DNA of 64,000 nt. It comes from Chrysophaeum taylorii. Lineage: Eukaryota; Sar; Pelagophyceae; Pelagomonadales; Pelagomonadaceae. Both the position numbers and the translations under genes were made by a program. The stretch lies in NCBI GenBank assembly GCA_029834535.1, contig JAQMWT010000246.1, forward strand, positions 21,672 through 85,671, read 5' to 3'. The notes below the pieces were generated by a model. That model was given only the letters and a program-made list of their open reading frames with translations, ran no database searches and was not told the DNA's origin. Of the stretch, positions 1 through 11,300 are shown one piece after another (the first letter of the stretch is position 1; the number at the start of each line of letters is the position of its first letter).

Positions 1-703
1 CGTGCATCTCCGGCACCGCATGCCAGGCTGCCTCGACGTCGTACGGCAACTGACCGCAAAGTTTCTCCCAAACCTCGGCCGCCACGTCCGCTTCCGCATC
101 TGCTCGCTTCCTACCTTGTAATATATCCTTCCATCTCGTCTCGCGGACGCCGGGGTCGGCGGGCGTATGTGCGATGCGAAGTGCGAGCACTTCTAAATCC
201 ATAACGCCAAGCTTTGATCCACCGGAATTTGTTTTGGGTTTTAAAGCTAAGGCGTCCGAGCATGGCACCCCAGTCGCCGCCGAGTTGCGGGGGGCAGGCG
301 ACGAGAGCAGACGGCCGTGGCCCGGGCGCAAGCCTCAACGCTGCGAGCCACGAGCGGAACGAGAGGACGGAGCAACTGCTGCGGAAAGCGGAACGGACGA
401 AGACGTCGGCAGCGTGCGAGAGCACACCATCCAGCTGGGCTGGGTCGACCCCTGGACGCGTCACAGCCAGTTTGTCACGCCGTGCATGATTCGTTGAGTT
501 CCTGCGCGACCTTGCACAGACGAAACGAGGGAACGCCGTGCGCGACGTGTGTTCTCGCAAGGAAGACGCCATTCGACCAATCCATCGCGAGAGGAGGCAA
601 CCCAGAGAACATGCGGCGAGGGTGACAGCACGAGTAAGTGCAGGGGACGATGCATCGTCGGAGCCGAGTAGACGAAGTGGCCGGAGCGTGGAGACGGCGG
701 GTG
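1..703. other. No supported gene
   Basis: Only short overlapping frames on both strands, none with a recognisable domain. The stretch lies downstream of the stop codon of the minus-strand EF-hand gene, so its right part probably holds that gene's 3' UTR. I see no repeat or RNA gene here. Confidence 0.4.
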
Positions 704-3700
704 CTATCTCGAATTTTGGAGCCTGGGAAGCTTCTCGCGTCTGCGGCGAGGCGCTTGTTGGCGCAGCTCGCGCGCCCGAATGCGAGCGGCTCGCTTGGGC
801 TGGACGATCTTGAGGAGTTTAAACGTGTCATGGTCGAACTTGGTCATGAGGCCGAGGTGTCTTCGAAGCCGCTTGAGCTTAAGCTCCTCCCCGCGGAGCT
901 CTCTCTCGGCCTCCTTGTTCGCAAGCCGCCCCCGCTCTTGCGCCCGGCGCTCGGCTTGGAGTTTGGCCTCCTTGGCGTGCCGGATTGCCTCCGGGCTAGG
1001 GGGCGGGAAGGTCCCAGCCAGCTCGATACCGACTTGTACGATCTGGAGTTCGTCCGCATCGAGCTTAATCTCATCGCCGTCATCGTCGTTGTCGACTGTG
1101 TGGCCTGCCAGCAGCTTGACGCGCGTCTCGTTGAGGCGGTTGAGCTGCGCACGCGCGGTCGCGCCGAGACTCGCGTACGTCGCAACACACGACTCGTAGA
1201 GGCGACGGCGGTGGGCTTCGTCGGCGTCGTCACTCGGCTCGCCAATCTCCCAGAGGATGTGGGCTTCGTTGGAAAGGACGATACCATACGCGAGCGCAAC
1301 GTCGTCGTGGCGGCACATCTCGATTTGCGGTGCCGGAGGGGGTGGGTCAAGCGACATCGAGGCTGCTGCGTGGCGTTCGCCCCGCACCTTCTCGAGAAGC
1401 CGCTGCAATGTCCTGCTGTGTACGGTCCGCTCGTGCTCGAGTTCATCATTGTCTAAACGGGTGTCTCGGGCCTCTGCAAGCTGTAGCACAAGCTCGGCCT
1501 CTTCGGTCGCCTGGTTGTGGTCATGCTGCGCTCGGCGCGCTACCGCAGCAGCTGTCGCACGGTCCCAGGTAAGGCACGCGCGAGCATACTCGGCGTAGAG
1601 CGCAGTGCTTGCCGCAGCGTCTGCAAGGAGTCTGTCGCGAAGCGCCTCCACCATGACCTGTCGCGCAAGCGTGGCATGTTTTAGCGCCTCCTGTAGCTGC
1701 AAGGTAGACGTGGTAGCCCGGCCGCGGTCGGCGAACAGGACGGCAAGATTGCCAACGGAAACGGCATACGCCGCCGACATGGACCGCCGCACCTTTCGGT
1801 GCGCTACGAGCGTACTCCAGTGTTCCTCGGCCTCGAGTTGCTGGCGGTCGGCAGTAGCGTCAGCTTCTCCGGCGAGGCGTGCGATACCGACAAGGGCGCG
1901 TCGCGCGGCCCGCGCGCCGAGTCGATACAGCCTCGCCTCCTCGGTGATCGCCTCGTGTTCGCGAGTTAGCGCCGCATTCTTTGCCTGCTCTGCGGCCTCG
2001 GCCGCTTCGTCGGCAATGCGTTGGCGCTCCGCCCGGATTTTTTCATGCGCGCTCCGCAATAGATCGCGCGCCGCCTCGTGCTTGGTCGCCGCAACCGCAC
2101 GTAACACAGACGCCTCGCCCAAGCCCGCCGGGAGGAGCCGGGATAGGTCGACGGTATCAAGCGCGTTCTCGGTCTCGAACAGCGTGGTGACCGTCCGGTT
2201 GCCAACGCCGATGGCTTGCGGCCCCCGCAGCAGGGCCCGCGCAGCGTCGTATGATCGCACGGCGTGCGCGAGCGCGAGGTACGAGCACCGCTCTAATGTG
2301 CGTTCGTGTGCGACGAGTTCGCGGATGCGAAAGCCACGGCGCTCCTCAAGATTCTGCCGCACACGTCGCGGGAGCACATTCGTCGACAGCTCGAAGTCGA
2401 GCGTGTGAAGGTCATGGCGCAGCCAGGCCATGCGTGCGACGATGCCCTTCGGCGCAGGGCCAGGTTTGGCTGCGTGCGCCTCGGCCTCGACCGCCTCTCG
2501 TTTCTCCGTCGTCAAAGGATCCGCTCCGCTGGTGCTCGGGCGTTCCTCGGATTCCGGAAGAAACAACATGAGCATATTCTCCAAATAATGTTGTTGTTGC
2601 TTATTGGTGGCTGACGCGCCGAACGGGTCTTTGAAGAGATCGTGGGCTATTTCCTTCGAGGACTCAGAGGCGTCAGGCTCGGGTTGGTACATGCGCCAAC
2701 GGTCACCGAAAAAGTCGGCGAGGGCGGAACGAGCAGTGGGAATGAATCCCCGATCTTCGTCGGCAAGCGAAGTTCGCAAGCCCTGAAACGTCGAGAAGAA
2801 CCAAGCAGGTGTGACAAGCCAAGCTGGGGGCTGGGCGAACAGGTCGGAAGCGCGGCGGCATCCATAGTCGACGAAAAACCCCTTGACAAAGCGAAGCGCA
2901 AAGGTCGCGAGGTCCAGTAAAGTCTCCCGGGCTGCCGAGGGCGTCGTCGGTGAGAGGATTCTGGCAATAGGCGACCGCGCAGCCCCGCGGATACCACGGC
3001 TCATCCCGAGCACGGCATGCTCTAATTGCGAGGCGACGTCGGCATCGAGGTCGACGCTCATTGAGATGATGGCCTCAAGTACGTCGTCCAGCGAGCCGAC
3101 GCCGAGCTCGGCAGCGTCGTGGCCGAGGTATCCTCGATTCTCGTAGTGCGCCAAGACTCCGCGCTCGCTGATGCCGAGGACGCGCTGGGCAACGTGGGTC
3201 TTGGCCTCCTGCTTGGCGTGGAGCTTCGAATCAGCCACAATTTTCCGGTACTCAGCGGCGTCCGGTGGCGGAGGCTTGCCGAGGGCGCGTGACAGGCTCG
3301 CAAACTCGAGGTAGTCAAGCGAACCATCTTCGTCGCGGTCGAAGCGGTGGAACACTCGCCTCGCGACACGCTTGCCAAACTCGCTCAGTTCGCCATAGCC
3401 GACCCGAGCAGCCTTTCGCGCGAGGATCGTTCGCAGTCGCAAGCGCGCCTCGCCACCACCCTGGTCGCCTGCTTTGTTGCCGGGCGCTAAGGCACCCATT
3501 GATGAAAAACCCAGAGATTCAAGCGCGTCTCGCAGGGCCTTGGGAGCTAGAGTGGCCACGTCGTGCATCGATGCGAGCACCGATTTTCGCGTCGCACGGC
3601 GCCAAGCGCGAAAGCTCGTCGGCTCTGCCTCGTCTGGGTTGAACTCATCAAGCTGCGGGCCATACATTCGTGCGGGCATATCGTATGACTCGGCACTCAG

Positions 3701-5926
3701 CCGCATAAGTTCGGCCATGCTTTTTCCAAGTTCCACGACTACGCTTGCCTTACCCAGTAGCATCGACGGCCTCGCGTTCTCTGGCAGCGCCGCCTCCACC
3801 TCCTCAAGCGGATCGCTTTTGAAAAGTAGCTGCACCCGCACTATCACGGGCTCCTTGTTTTCCTTGTTGCCTTTCTTTTTTACGTTGACGACGTCGCATC
3901 GCACGCGATCGAAGACAGCGTAATCCCGAGGTACCACGCTCGCTGCAGCCTCGATCTCGCGCGCGAGCTTCTCCAGCTCGCTTGGCGTCGCCGTTTCTCG
4001 CGCAACGAAATCCACCCAGAGCACCGTCGACATATCATCCGATTCTTGTGCTGCCGCGTCGCGAACTCTTCGGACGTCGTCAAGGGCCAATAACGCCGAC
4101 GCCGTCGCATCGCGCCGTGTCGATGCCAGCAAGTCCTCAGCCAGTTGCTCGCGTGCAGGAACGTCCTCAAAATCATGCACTCGACGTGCATCAGGCGTCT
4201 GCGTCGCCGTTACTTTGATCTTCGTCTGCGCACTAGGTATTCGCGTGCCGATGGCGAGCGCAACCGTACCTGCCGCGGGGGCGGATGCCTCGGGAGACGA
4301 TTGGCGAGGTTGCCACTGCCTGCAGACCGATACGCGTGCGGCGATAGCATCACGCGCCGCTGTCGCCATCTGACGCACGTCGGCAACGCAGCGGCGAAGC
4401 GCGTCCACGTACTCGAGCAGCGCGAGATGGGGCTTGCTTGCTTGCGAATTCGCCCGATGACTCCGCGTGTACCACCACTCCAACACATCCGCGAGTGTGT
4501 ACTCACCAGAAGACGTGTGTGGGATTTCTCTCAAGGCCTTGGTTGCCTCGTCGTCGGGTACGAGCACCGCGAGTGGCTCAAAAAGGTCCTCGAAGGTGTC
4601 GAGGTCCAGGTGGGCTCGGCCCTCATGGTCTTGGGGCAGCGTCTTCCAGAACGTAGAGATGGCGACAACATCTGCGCTCGCCACAGCTCGGGATGACGTG
4701 TCTTCCCTGAAGCCGCGTACCTTTGTTCTGGCGCGTTGCCGGAAGACGTCATCATACTGCACCTTGGTGGCGCAGGCTCCCGGAACCGCGCCGCACTCTT
4801 GCATCCGAGTTCGCCTCGCGCGCCGTTCGAGCTGCGCATTCAGCTTGGCCCGGACGATGTCTTCGTCCGAGGTATCGTCGCCGACCAATCGGAGGTTCTC
4901 CCGCGATATGGAGACTTGGTGTCTGTTGGACGTTGTGGTCGTCTTCGAGTCATCGCCGTCGATAGCCGGTGAGGCCGCTACCATCTCGTTGGCATCGGTT
5001 TTCTCGAGTCCGCGGCGATCGCGCGCGCGACCTTGCTCTCTGGGTCCGCCGCTCAACAACGCGGTCTTGGCAGCACGGTCGGCTTCGCGCCGCGCTCTGG
5101 CGGCCGCCTTAGCCTGCTCGTCGCCGATGGACTCTTCTTCTTCCTCGTCCGACGACGGCTCGTCGTAGAGCTGGCGCATCGTGCAAAGCAATGCGCGCTT
5201 CGCGTCGCCGCCCCGCTCCTGCTCGTAGGCGCGCGAGTCGGCTGCCGACCGCTCGCGCTCTTCCTCGATCTCGTCGAGCCGAGCGTCGATGTTCGCAAGC
5301 TCCAGCAATAACTTACCCTGTTGCTTGTAGAGGTCCTCAACATCGGCGAGCGACGTGCGTTCGAGGCTCGTCAAAAACCGTCGACACCTCTCGTCCGCTT
5401 TCAAAAAGAAGAGGAACGCGGTCAAGTCGATGAAGCCCCGGTCGATGTCGTCGTCGCCACTCTCGTTCTTGTCCGCGACGAGGCGCTGAGAGAACGCTGC
5501 TTCAACGACCGCGGTGACGACCTCGAGCGGCGGTGCAGCGATTTGCTTGATCCGTGCAACCCCGCGGCACACGCCGTGGATGAGCAGCGTCAGCTCGGCG
5601 CGATTCAGTCGGCCGTCGCCGTCGAAATCCATCAAGCCAAAGATGAACGTAATTTTTGACTCTTCGCGGTCTGCGCAGCAGAGCGCAATGGCGCCCCATA
5701 TGTCGATCGCTGCGACGCGGCCGCGACGGCCAGGGTCGAAGTACGCGAAATGCCGACAGCCCACCTCGGGGGCCAAGCAAAGGGCACGCGAGAAGGCGTC
5801 GCGAGTCACAAACGTTTCGCCTTCGCGCGAGAACTTTGCGTAAGACACCTCGACCTTCGCGACCGTCAGCTCGAGATAGCGCTGCAGCTCGAACGGGACG
5901 AAACCGCTCGAATACTTGGCCCCCAT
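704..5926 (-). CDS. Giant EF-hand protein, possibly N-myristoylated
   Basis: A single open frame of about 1,740 residues. I start it at the second Met (codon 5924-5926) because it begins MGAKYS, which fits the N-myristoylation consensus (Gly2, Ser6); the frame also has a Met six codons upstream. An EF-hand calcium loop (DFDGDGRLNRAE) lies near residue 105 and a second (DRDEDGSLDYLE) near residue 865. The section between has an acidic low-complexity part and no domain I recognise. The C-terminal third is Ala/Arg/Glu-rich and strongly helical, TPR-like or coiled coil, ending in a basic tail. Calcium-responsive membrane association is an inference from the two EF-hands and the lipidation motif. 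Coding is certain from length; function is unknown. Frame-preserving short introns, as seen in the DUF3638 gene of this window, could be hidden in it. Confidence 0.85.
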   Translation of the reverse strand: MGAKYSSGFVPFELQRYLELTVAKVEVSYAKFSREGETFVTRDAFSRALCLAPEVGCRHFAYFDPGRRGRVAAIDIWGAIALCCADREESKITFIFGLMDFDGDGRLNRAELTLLIHGVCRGVARIKQIAAPPLEVVTAVVEAAFSQRLVADKNESGDDDIDRGFIDLTAFLFFLKADERCRRFLTSLERTSLADVEDLYKQQGKLLLELANIDARLDEIEEERERSAADSRAYEQERGGDAKRALLCTMRQLYDEPSSDEEEEESIGDEQAKAAARARREADRAAKTALLSGGPREQGRARDRRGLEKTDANEMVAASPAIDGDDSKTTTTSNRHQVSISRENLRLVGDDTSDEDIVRAKLNAQLERRARRTRMQECGAVPGACATKVQYDDVFRQRARTKVRGFREDTSSRAVASADVVAISTFWKTLPQDHEGRAHLDLDTFEDLFEPLAVLVPDDEATKALREIPHTSSGEYTLADVLEWWYTRSHRANSQASKPHLALLEYVDALRRCVADVRQMATAARDAIAARVSVCRQWQPRQSSPEASAPAAGTVALAIGTRIPSAQTKIKVTATQTPDARRVHDFEDVPAREQLAEDLLASTRRDATASALLALDDVRRVRDAAAQESDDMSTVLWVDFVARETATPSELEKLAREIEAAASVVPRDYAVFDRVRCDVVNVKKKGNKENKEPVIVRVQLLFKSDPLEEVEAALPENARPSMLLGKASVVVELGKSMAELMRLSAESYDMPARMYGPQLDEFNPDEAEPTSFRAWRRATRKSVLASMHDVATLAPKALRDALESLGFSSMGALAPGNKAGDQGGGEARLRLRTILARKAARVGYGELSEFGKRVARRVFHRFDRDEDGSLDYLEFASLSRALGKPPPPDAAEYRKIVADSKLHAKQEAKTHVAQRVLGISERGVLAHYENRGYLGHDAAELGVGSLDDVLEAIISMSVDLDADVASQLEHAVLGMSRGIRGAARSPIARILSPTTPSAARETLLDLATFALRFVKGFFVDYGCRRASDLFAQPPAWLVTPAWFFSTFQGLRTSLADEDRGFIPTARSALADFFGDRWRMYQPEPDASESSKEIAHDLFKDPFGASATNKQQQHYLENMLMLFLPESEERPSTSGADPLTTEKREAVEAEAHAAKPGPAPKGIVARMAWLRHDLHTLDFELSTNVLPRRVRQNLEERRGFRIRELVAHERTLERCSYLALAHAVRSYDAARALLRGPQAIGVGNRTVTTLFETENALDTVDLSRLLPAGLGEASVLRAVAATKHEAARDLLRSAHEKIRAERQRIADEAAEAAEQAKNAALTREHEAITEEARLYRLGARAARRALVGIARLAGEADATADRQQLEAEEHWSTLVAHRKVRRSMSAAYAVSVGNLAVLFADRGRATTSTLQLQEALKHATLARQVMVEALRDRLLADAAASTALYAEYARACLTWDRATAAAVARRAQHDHNQATEEAELVLQLAEARDTRLDNDELEHERTVHSRTLQRLLEKVRGERHAAASMSLDPPPPAPQIEMCRHDDVALAYGIVLSNEAHILWEIGEPSDDADEAHRRRLYESCVATYASLGATARAQLNRLNETRVKLLAGHTVDNDDDGDEIKLDADELQIVQVGIELAGTFPPPSPEAIRHAKEAKLQAERRAQERGRLANKEAERELRGEELKLKRLRRHLGLMTKFDHDTFKLLKIVQPKRAARIRARELRQQAPRRRREKLPRLQNSR

Positions 5927-6503
5927 TTTGTAATAATCACACACTCCTCCTCTGTTCGTCCGTTGGAGAAATCTTCAACTTGTTGCGCGGTTCCCGACAG
6001 ACACGAGATGTGTGGACTCTACCGTCCGTCCGTTGAAGAAATCTTCAACTTGTTGCGCGATGATGCTCGGCAAGATGTGTTCCGACTTGCACATCGCAAC
6101 GTCACAACATCAACTACACGACGCCTGTATTTATGATTCTCGGGAGAGGGATGTGTCCGTTGAATTCGTGAAATAATCGACGTTCTAGGAGTAGTGGTGT
6201 GGCGGCGAAACCACCCACCACCAGCAGATCTCGTCGGTAGGACGCACGCCTGCCCCCCCCTCGACGACGAGCGCAACACCTGGGGGGAGGCTCGGTCGAC
6301 GTCTGGCTGGGCGGATGATGGATTCGTTTGGGTGGAGTTCAACGGCGTATCCTGTGGAAGAATCTCGGTGTCAGAACATCAACTTGGTTTTGAACTATAA
6401 AGTCAACATCATTTATCGGGCCGTTAGAGAAGAATGAGGGATGTGTCCGTTAGATTCGGCAGCGCCAGTTGTGTTCCCGTGGTTGGCGCGCATCAAACAA
6501 AAG
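5927..6503. promoter_or_regulatory. Divergent intergenic region with repeated motifs
   Basis: This 577-bp region separates two divergent start codons, so it should contain both promoters. It holds a 22-bp direct repeat (GAAATCTTCAACTTGTTGCG core) at about 5969-5990 and 6037-6058, and a second repeated word (GGGATGTGTCCGTT) at about 6147 and 6437. No TATA box is convincing. Regulatory use of the repeats is inference. Confidence 0.4.
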
Positions 6504-8709
6504 ATGATTATCTTAGTTTGGTCGCTGATCATCGGTACGGGGTCCGCCGGGTGTCCCCACCTCGGGCGCAAGTTGGGCGAGGCCTGGAAGCCGCTCCGAG
6601 TCGACCTCGAGACGTAAGGTGTTGTGCGTCTCTGTTGTGAATTGAGTGTTGTCGTCTAGGCTCGCCGACGACGCAAAGTACTCCGACGTCGCGCACGAGT
6701 TCGAAGGGACGCTGTCGGCGGAGGGCCTGATCGCGGTCGACATCCCGGAGTTTTCATCTTTACGCTCGGCGGCGCTGACCCAGGCGCGGGCGTGCATCGC
6801 GGACAATTTTGTCGAAGAAATTTTCGAAGACGGGACGACGCGAAGGTCTATCGCGTCGTCGGTGTCCCCGGGGCTCGAAGCGCAGCCTTTGAACTGCGAC
6901 GTCGAGGAGTTCCGGGCCAAGGTCCTCGACGTGGTCGAGATCTTCGCCAACCGGTTCTCATCTGTCTACGACCTCGAGAGCTCGAAGATCTTAAGATCCG
7001 AGAAGGCGGGCAAATCCTACGACACGGTCGTCGACGTCCTCGAGCACGGCGAGCATCTGGAGCATTTCCACGTCTACTCGCGTGACGACGGCGAGGATGC
7101 TGATGTCATGAAAAAGAAGAATACGCTCGAGTTCCACACCGATCAGGGCTTGTTTATCGCGTTCGTGCCGCCTTTGAACTCGAAGGACGACTCGCCGGTC
7201 GCGACGTTCAGCGTCGAGCTCCGGAGCGGCGCCCGAGTCGCGGCACCGATCGAAGATCCCGAGTACAAAGACTCGTTGTTTTTCATGTTGGGGGACGGGG
7301 TCGAGCAGTTCATCAACGAGAATCTGGGCGGCTCGGGGCCAGCGCTCCGCTCTTGCCCTCACGCCCTCGAGATGCGAGGCGGCGACCGCGTCTGGTACGG
7401 CCTGATGGTGCTGCCCCCGGCCGACGCCGTGAGCCCGCTGCACGGCCTGACGTACGCCAGGCTCCGCGACCTCGCAATCGACGGTGGGAGCAGCGTTGAG
7501 GGGACGGTCTCGATGGGATGCTCGCGCGACCTGTACGCGCGCGAGCTCGCCGCCTCGTCGTGCGGCGAGGACCAGCTCTTCTGCTGGGTGCGGTGCATGG
7601 ATCTCTTCGACCATTCGGGCGAGCCCGTGTCGGCGGACATTTGCGAGGAGAAGGGGTACGCGTACTTCAACTGCACCGATCCCGCCGGCCAGGTCTCGGA
7701 CGGCAACGAACACGGCGATTTTTACCCGGCGTGCACCGACTACCAGCACCAGACGCCGGTGCCGACGATTTCTCCTGCCGACGAGACCGTCTGCGGCGAC
7801 GCATTCGACGAGCAAGTAGCCCTCGACGACGCGGCGTACGCGTCCAGGGTGACCATGGAGTACGCTGGCCCGGCCTGGGATCCCCTCGAGACGCCAATTT
7901 TCGCCGGCTACCTCTACTGGTCGATCAACGGCGATCAGATCGACTTCAAACAATCGTACCCAGGGCGCATCGGGTGGTTCTCCACCGGCATCTCGAACCC
8001 GGGCGGCGATAAAAACGGTATGAACGGCGCGAACATCGTGATGGGTATCCCGTACCACGACGTCGAGGTAGCCACCTACAGGATTGACGACGATAATTCG
8101 GCTTTTAGATGGTGGAACGAACCCACGACCAGCAGCAGCGACATGACGCTCGCCACGCTCGACATGGACGCCAACGAGTGCGTCACCTCGATGACCTACA
8201 GCATTTCGATGTTCAACGCCAACGTTTCCTTCGACTTGTCAGCAGGCGCCTGTAACATCCTCATATGGGGCGTCTCGACCGACACTCAAATTCGCTACGA
8301 TCCGAACTTTCTTCAGGGCGGCTACCACGAGGTCCGCGGTCACCTCGCCATCGATTTCACACAGTCGGACGGCACCTGCGGCGGTACAACCACGCCAGTC
8401 GACGACGACGAGACACCCGCGCCAGTCGACGACGAGACGACCGAGCCGGTCGAAGAGGTGGACGACGCGGCCTCCTCGTCCTCGTCGAAGAAGAAGAAGA
8501 AGAGCAGCAGCAGCGCCAAAGGTCTCGTTGCCATCATCGTCATCGTCGTCGTCGTCTTTGTTCTTCTCATCGCCGCCGGAGGGTTCTGCTGCTTCCGCAA
8601 GAAGCGCTCCGATGCCGCCGCGGGCGATGCCAAATTCGAAACGGTCAAGGCGATCTCCGCGGAGGATTCCAAGGAGACAGAAGGCATCGCCAAGAAAGAA
8701 GGCGTCTAG
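6504..8709 (+). CDS. Secreted 2OG-Fe(II) oxygenase-like / DOMON membrane protein
   Basis: Two exons, 6504-6613 and 6660-8709, join across a 46-nt GTAAGG...TAG intron in matching phase to give about 719 residues. Exon 1 supplies the only ATG and a signal peptide (MIILVWSLIIGTGSAG, hydrophobic, small residues at the cleavage site). Residues about 40-290 look like a 2-oxoglutarate/Fe(II) dioxygenase fold: an H-x-D pair in EFHTDQG near residue 194 and a possible distal His near 269 followed by an Arg. A Cys-rich linker follows (about 305-380). Residues about 400-575 match a DOMON domain, a beta-sandwich that often binds haem or sugar. Then come Asp/Glu/Pro repeats, a Ser/Lys run, one membrane helix (about 657-680) and a short cytoplasmic tail. 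This predicts a type I membrane protein with its enzyme domain outside the cytosol. The oxygenase assignment rests on few motifs; the DOMON and topology calls are firmer. Confidence 0.8.
6614..6659 (+). other. 46-nt intron of the DOMON gene
   Basis: GTAAGG donor and CTAG acceptor. Removing it joins the signal-peptide exon to the long frame in phase 2. Without it the long frame has no ATG. Confidence 0.75.
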
Positions 8710-10389
8710 GATTTGAGTCGTCGTCGTCTTCTTCTTCGCAGGGCTGTCTTTACCGCGAACAACTTTATCAAGCACTCCCGCCAGCCGCTCGCGATGTTGT
8801 GCCTGCCAATCTCGTGTCTTCTTAATTACGATTGGTGCACGAAATCTGTATCACGTCCATGGCTATTTTGCAAAACTCTTCTGTCTGTCTGTTTTCCACA
8901 CAGCTGTCTCCGTGACCATTTGCGATTCCGCCACTTTTATCACCGTTCATCATTTGGCGTTGGCACACCACCGTTCATCATTTGGCGTTGGCACACCAGC
9001 GGAAAGCTTCGTGCCAGTTTCGTTCTTTGAGAACTGTGTCTTGTCAAACTCACACGCGCAAAATCCGGAAGGAATTCCGCCGCCAAGTACGCGCTCCTTC
9101 GCAGTCACACTGGCGATTTCCAACAAACGACGCCGCTTTGAGGTTTGTTGTGGGAAGCATGTGGCTTCCTCGTGTTGTGAGGCCGGCCCACAATTAATAA
9201 GCTAGATATACGCCTAATCGTGGGCTTTTCCTCGCTACGCTGCACCTACCTAGGTAGGATCGAAAACAAAGAAGCTCAAAACATCACGGCGGCGACTTCG
9301 TAAAAAAACGAGCTGAGGGTAAGGCAGAAGCAGATCGCAACAAATGGTGAGGCCGGAGAAGAACGGGAGGGAAGGTGCAATCAAAACTGGCAGAAGAAAG
9401 AGAAAAATAGCATATAGGTCGGCGAAGAAGCAGGATCATGGGATGAGGAGGGCGATACAGAAATGAGGTGGGGTGGTGCCGGGGGGTGGTGGAGAGAGCA
9501 GCAAAGGAACCCGGAAGACACTTCAGCATCATGAGCGGACACTCCTTGGGGGGGGGGGCGACCCGGAGGGCAGCACGCGGGTCTGCCCGCAAGACACACG
9601 CGTCCTGCCGCTGGACGCACGTGCGACGGCCACTGTGCTGACGTCCTGCTGAGCGCGGGCGGCCGAGGTTGGGCTTTCCAAGACGGTGACGTGGCTACAG
9701 GGTAAGATGCCGCAGCACAAGCGAACCTCCACCAGTAAAGATGATAAAAGCGCCGTCAGCGCCATCCGCAAGTGAAAAAGCAGAAGAACGTCGCGTGTCC
9801 GTGAATCGAGCACAAAGGAAATGTGACGGCAAACTAACTTCAGACCTCTCCCGAGCAATGGAGAGCCAGGCCGGACCGGCAGGAGCCGGTCCAGTATCAC
9901 AGAGGATAATCACACCACAGTTGAAGGGGATGTCGAAGACGTCCCGCCGCCACAATGATGCGAACAACTCTTCCTTCTTCTCGTCGCGTCGCAGGCCGCG
10001 GACGTTTTGGTCCACCAACAATCGACCCGTCCGTCGCGTTTTGCCCAACCGAGCGAACCCCATCCCAGCGCGGACTTTCCGGGTGCTAACCGGCCAGCCC
10101 GGGAAGCGAGCAGGCACCGTCTGAGTCCGGGACGACCGGGGCCGCCGCAGGGAGCAAGCGTGTTAGGCGCCGTCCTCCGTCGCGACCATACGGTTCGCGT
10201 TTAGAAATGTGACGAGAGAAAAAGAAACGGGTAGTCAACAAGTCCCACAACGCTGTTCTCGCAATACACGATGATGAAGCAGCAAAGTAGCCTCATAACT
10301 ATGTCGCACCGTCGTCAAAGTTGGATGTAGGCGCGCGAGTATGTGACGCGACTCGGAAGAACCAGAGCGATATTATCTGCAGGTGCGAC
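8710..10389. other. Gene-poor spacer with a 28-bp tandem duplication
   Basis: No frame here has a recognisable domain. A perfect 28-bp tandem duplication lies at 8942-8969 and 8970-8997. A G9 run sits near 9550. The start of the stretch should hold the 3' UTR of the DOMON gene. Confidence 0.45.
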
Positions 10390-11300
10390 CAGGCATGACA
10401 AACCCCCAGGCAGCAAAACGATGCCTGGTGGCTCTTTGCGCCACGAGAACCTCAATATGCGCGGCGCTAACCATTAAGGACCTACACGGGCCCACGAAAG
10501 ATTTTTCGAACAAAGGAGACGGACGGCTACAATATGCATGAAGACGCGCAGCCCAATCAAAAAGTCGACGCCGCTGGAAGGCGACAAACTTGCGCCGGCC
10601 TCGAAAGAAAATCGTGCAAGATGGGTCATTCGTGCCCAACCCATACCGAGCACGCGCCACGAGGCCATCGGCAAGATGCTGGAGGGACTCGACAGGGCTT
10701 TATTGGGCAGAGGATTTGCGGCGTTCGGGGTTATCGCGGAACGCGAGGTCCATAAGCCAAAATGCACCGCAAGGTGCGGAGTTAAGTGCGCAAGGTCATC
10801 CCGAATATCACAGAATTAAGAAGCATGCGTTGCAAGAGTCTGCAAAGTGCGATCAAAGCGCCCTTCTGGTCAAGAACAGCGTCCACTGGTAGCCGATATA
10901 AAAGATCGCGAAGTGACCAAAGCTCAGCTGGTCGGCATAGATGTCCATATGACCTCAGCGCAATACGCGGAAAGAGTCCCTGGGCCGGGAGTGACTCGCA
11001 CATTCACGGACGGTGTAGAAGCGCAGGTTGAAAGGATCGTTTCTAGCATCAGCAGCGCCAACCCTCAGCCCTGGGTCGCTGGCCACAAAGAGACTGTCTG
11101 GGGCGCGGTTGGCGATCACAGAGACAATTCGCAGGACAAAGCTCGGCCAGCGCAGTAAAGCCGAGCGGCGAAAGTCGCTTGGTAGGTGTCCGACCTGAGG
11201 TCCGGGGGAGAGTGGGTCGCGGGCGGCTCAGCTCAGCAATGGGCGTGTGACGGCGGCAATGGAAACAAGCAACCTCGTCCCGCATCGCATTTCCCGTGGA
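10390..11300 (-). pseudogene. Decayed retroelement-like fragment, copy 1
   Basis: Read on the minus strand, this is recognisably the same sequence as 46805-47640 on the plus strand. Shared peptide pieces include LWSLRD followed by a basic-hydrophobic stretch, then LD(Q/K)KGA and IFGM. Frames are broken by stops and shifts in both copies. The pattern of a conserved YR/SYR, an Ala-rich helix and an LDxKGAV strand resembles the RNase H part of a reverse transcriptase element, but that identification is weak. I treat it as a relic of a dispersed mobile element. Confidence 0.5.

Noticed and set aside
6991-8058. 355-residue minus-strand frame
   Set aside because: Complete antisense of the DOMON gene in high-GC DNA; no domain.
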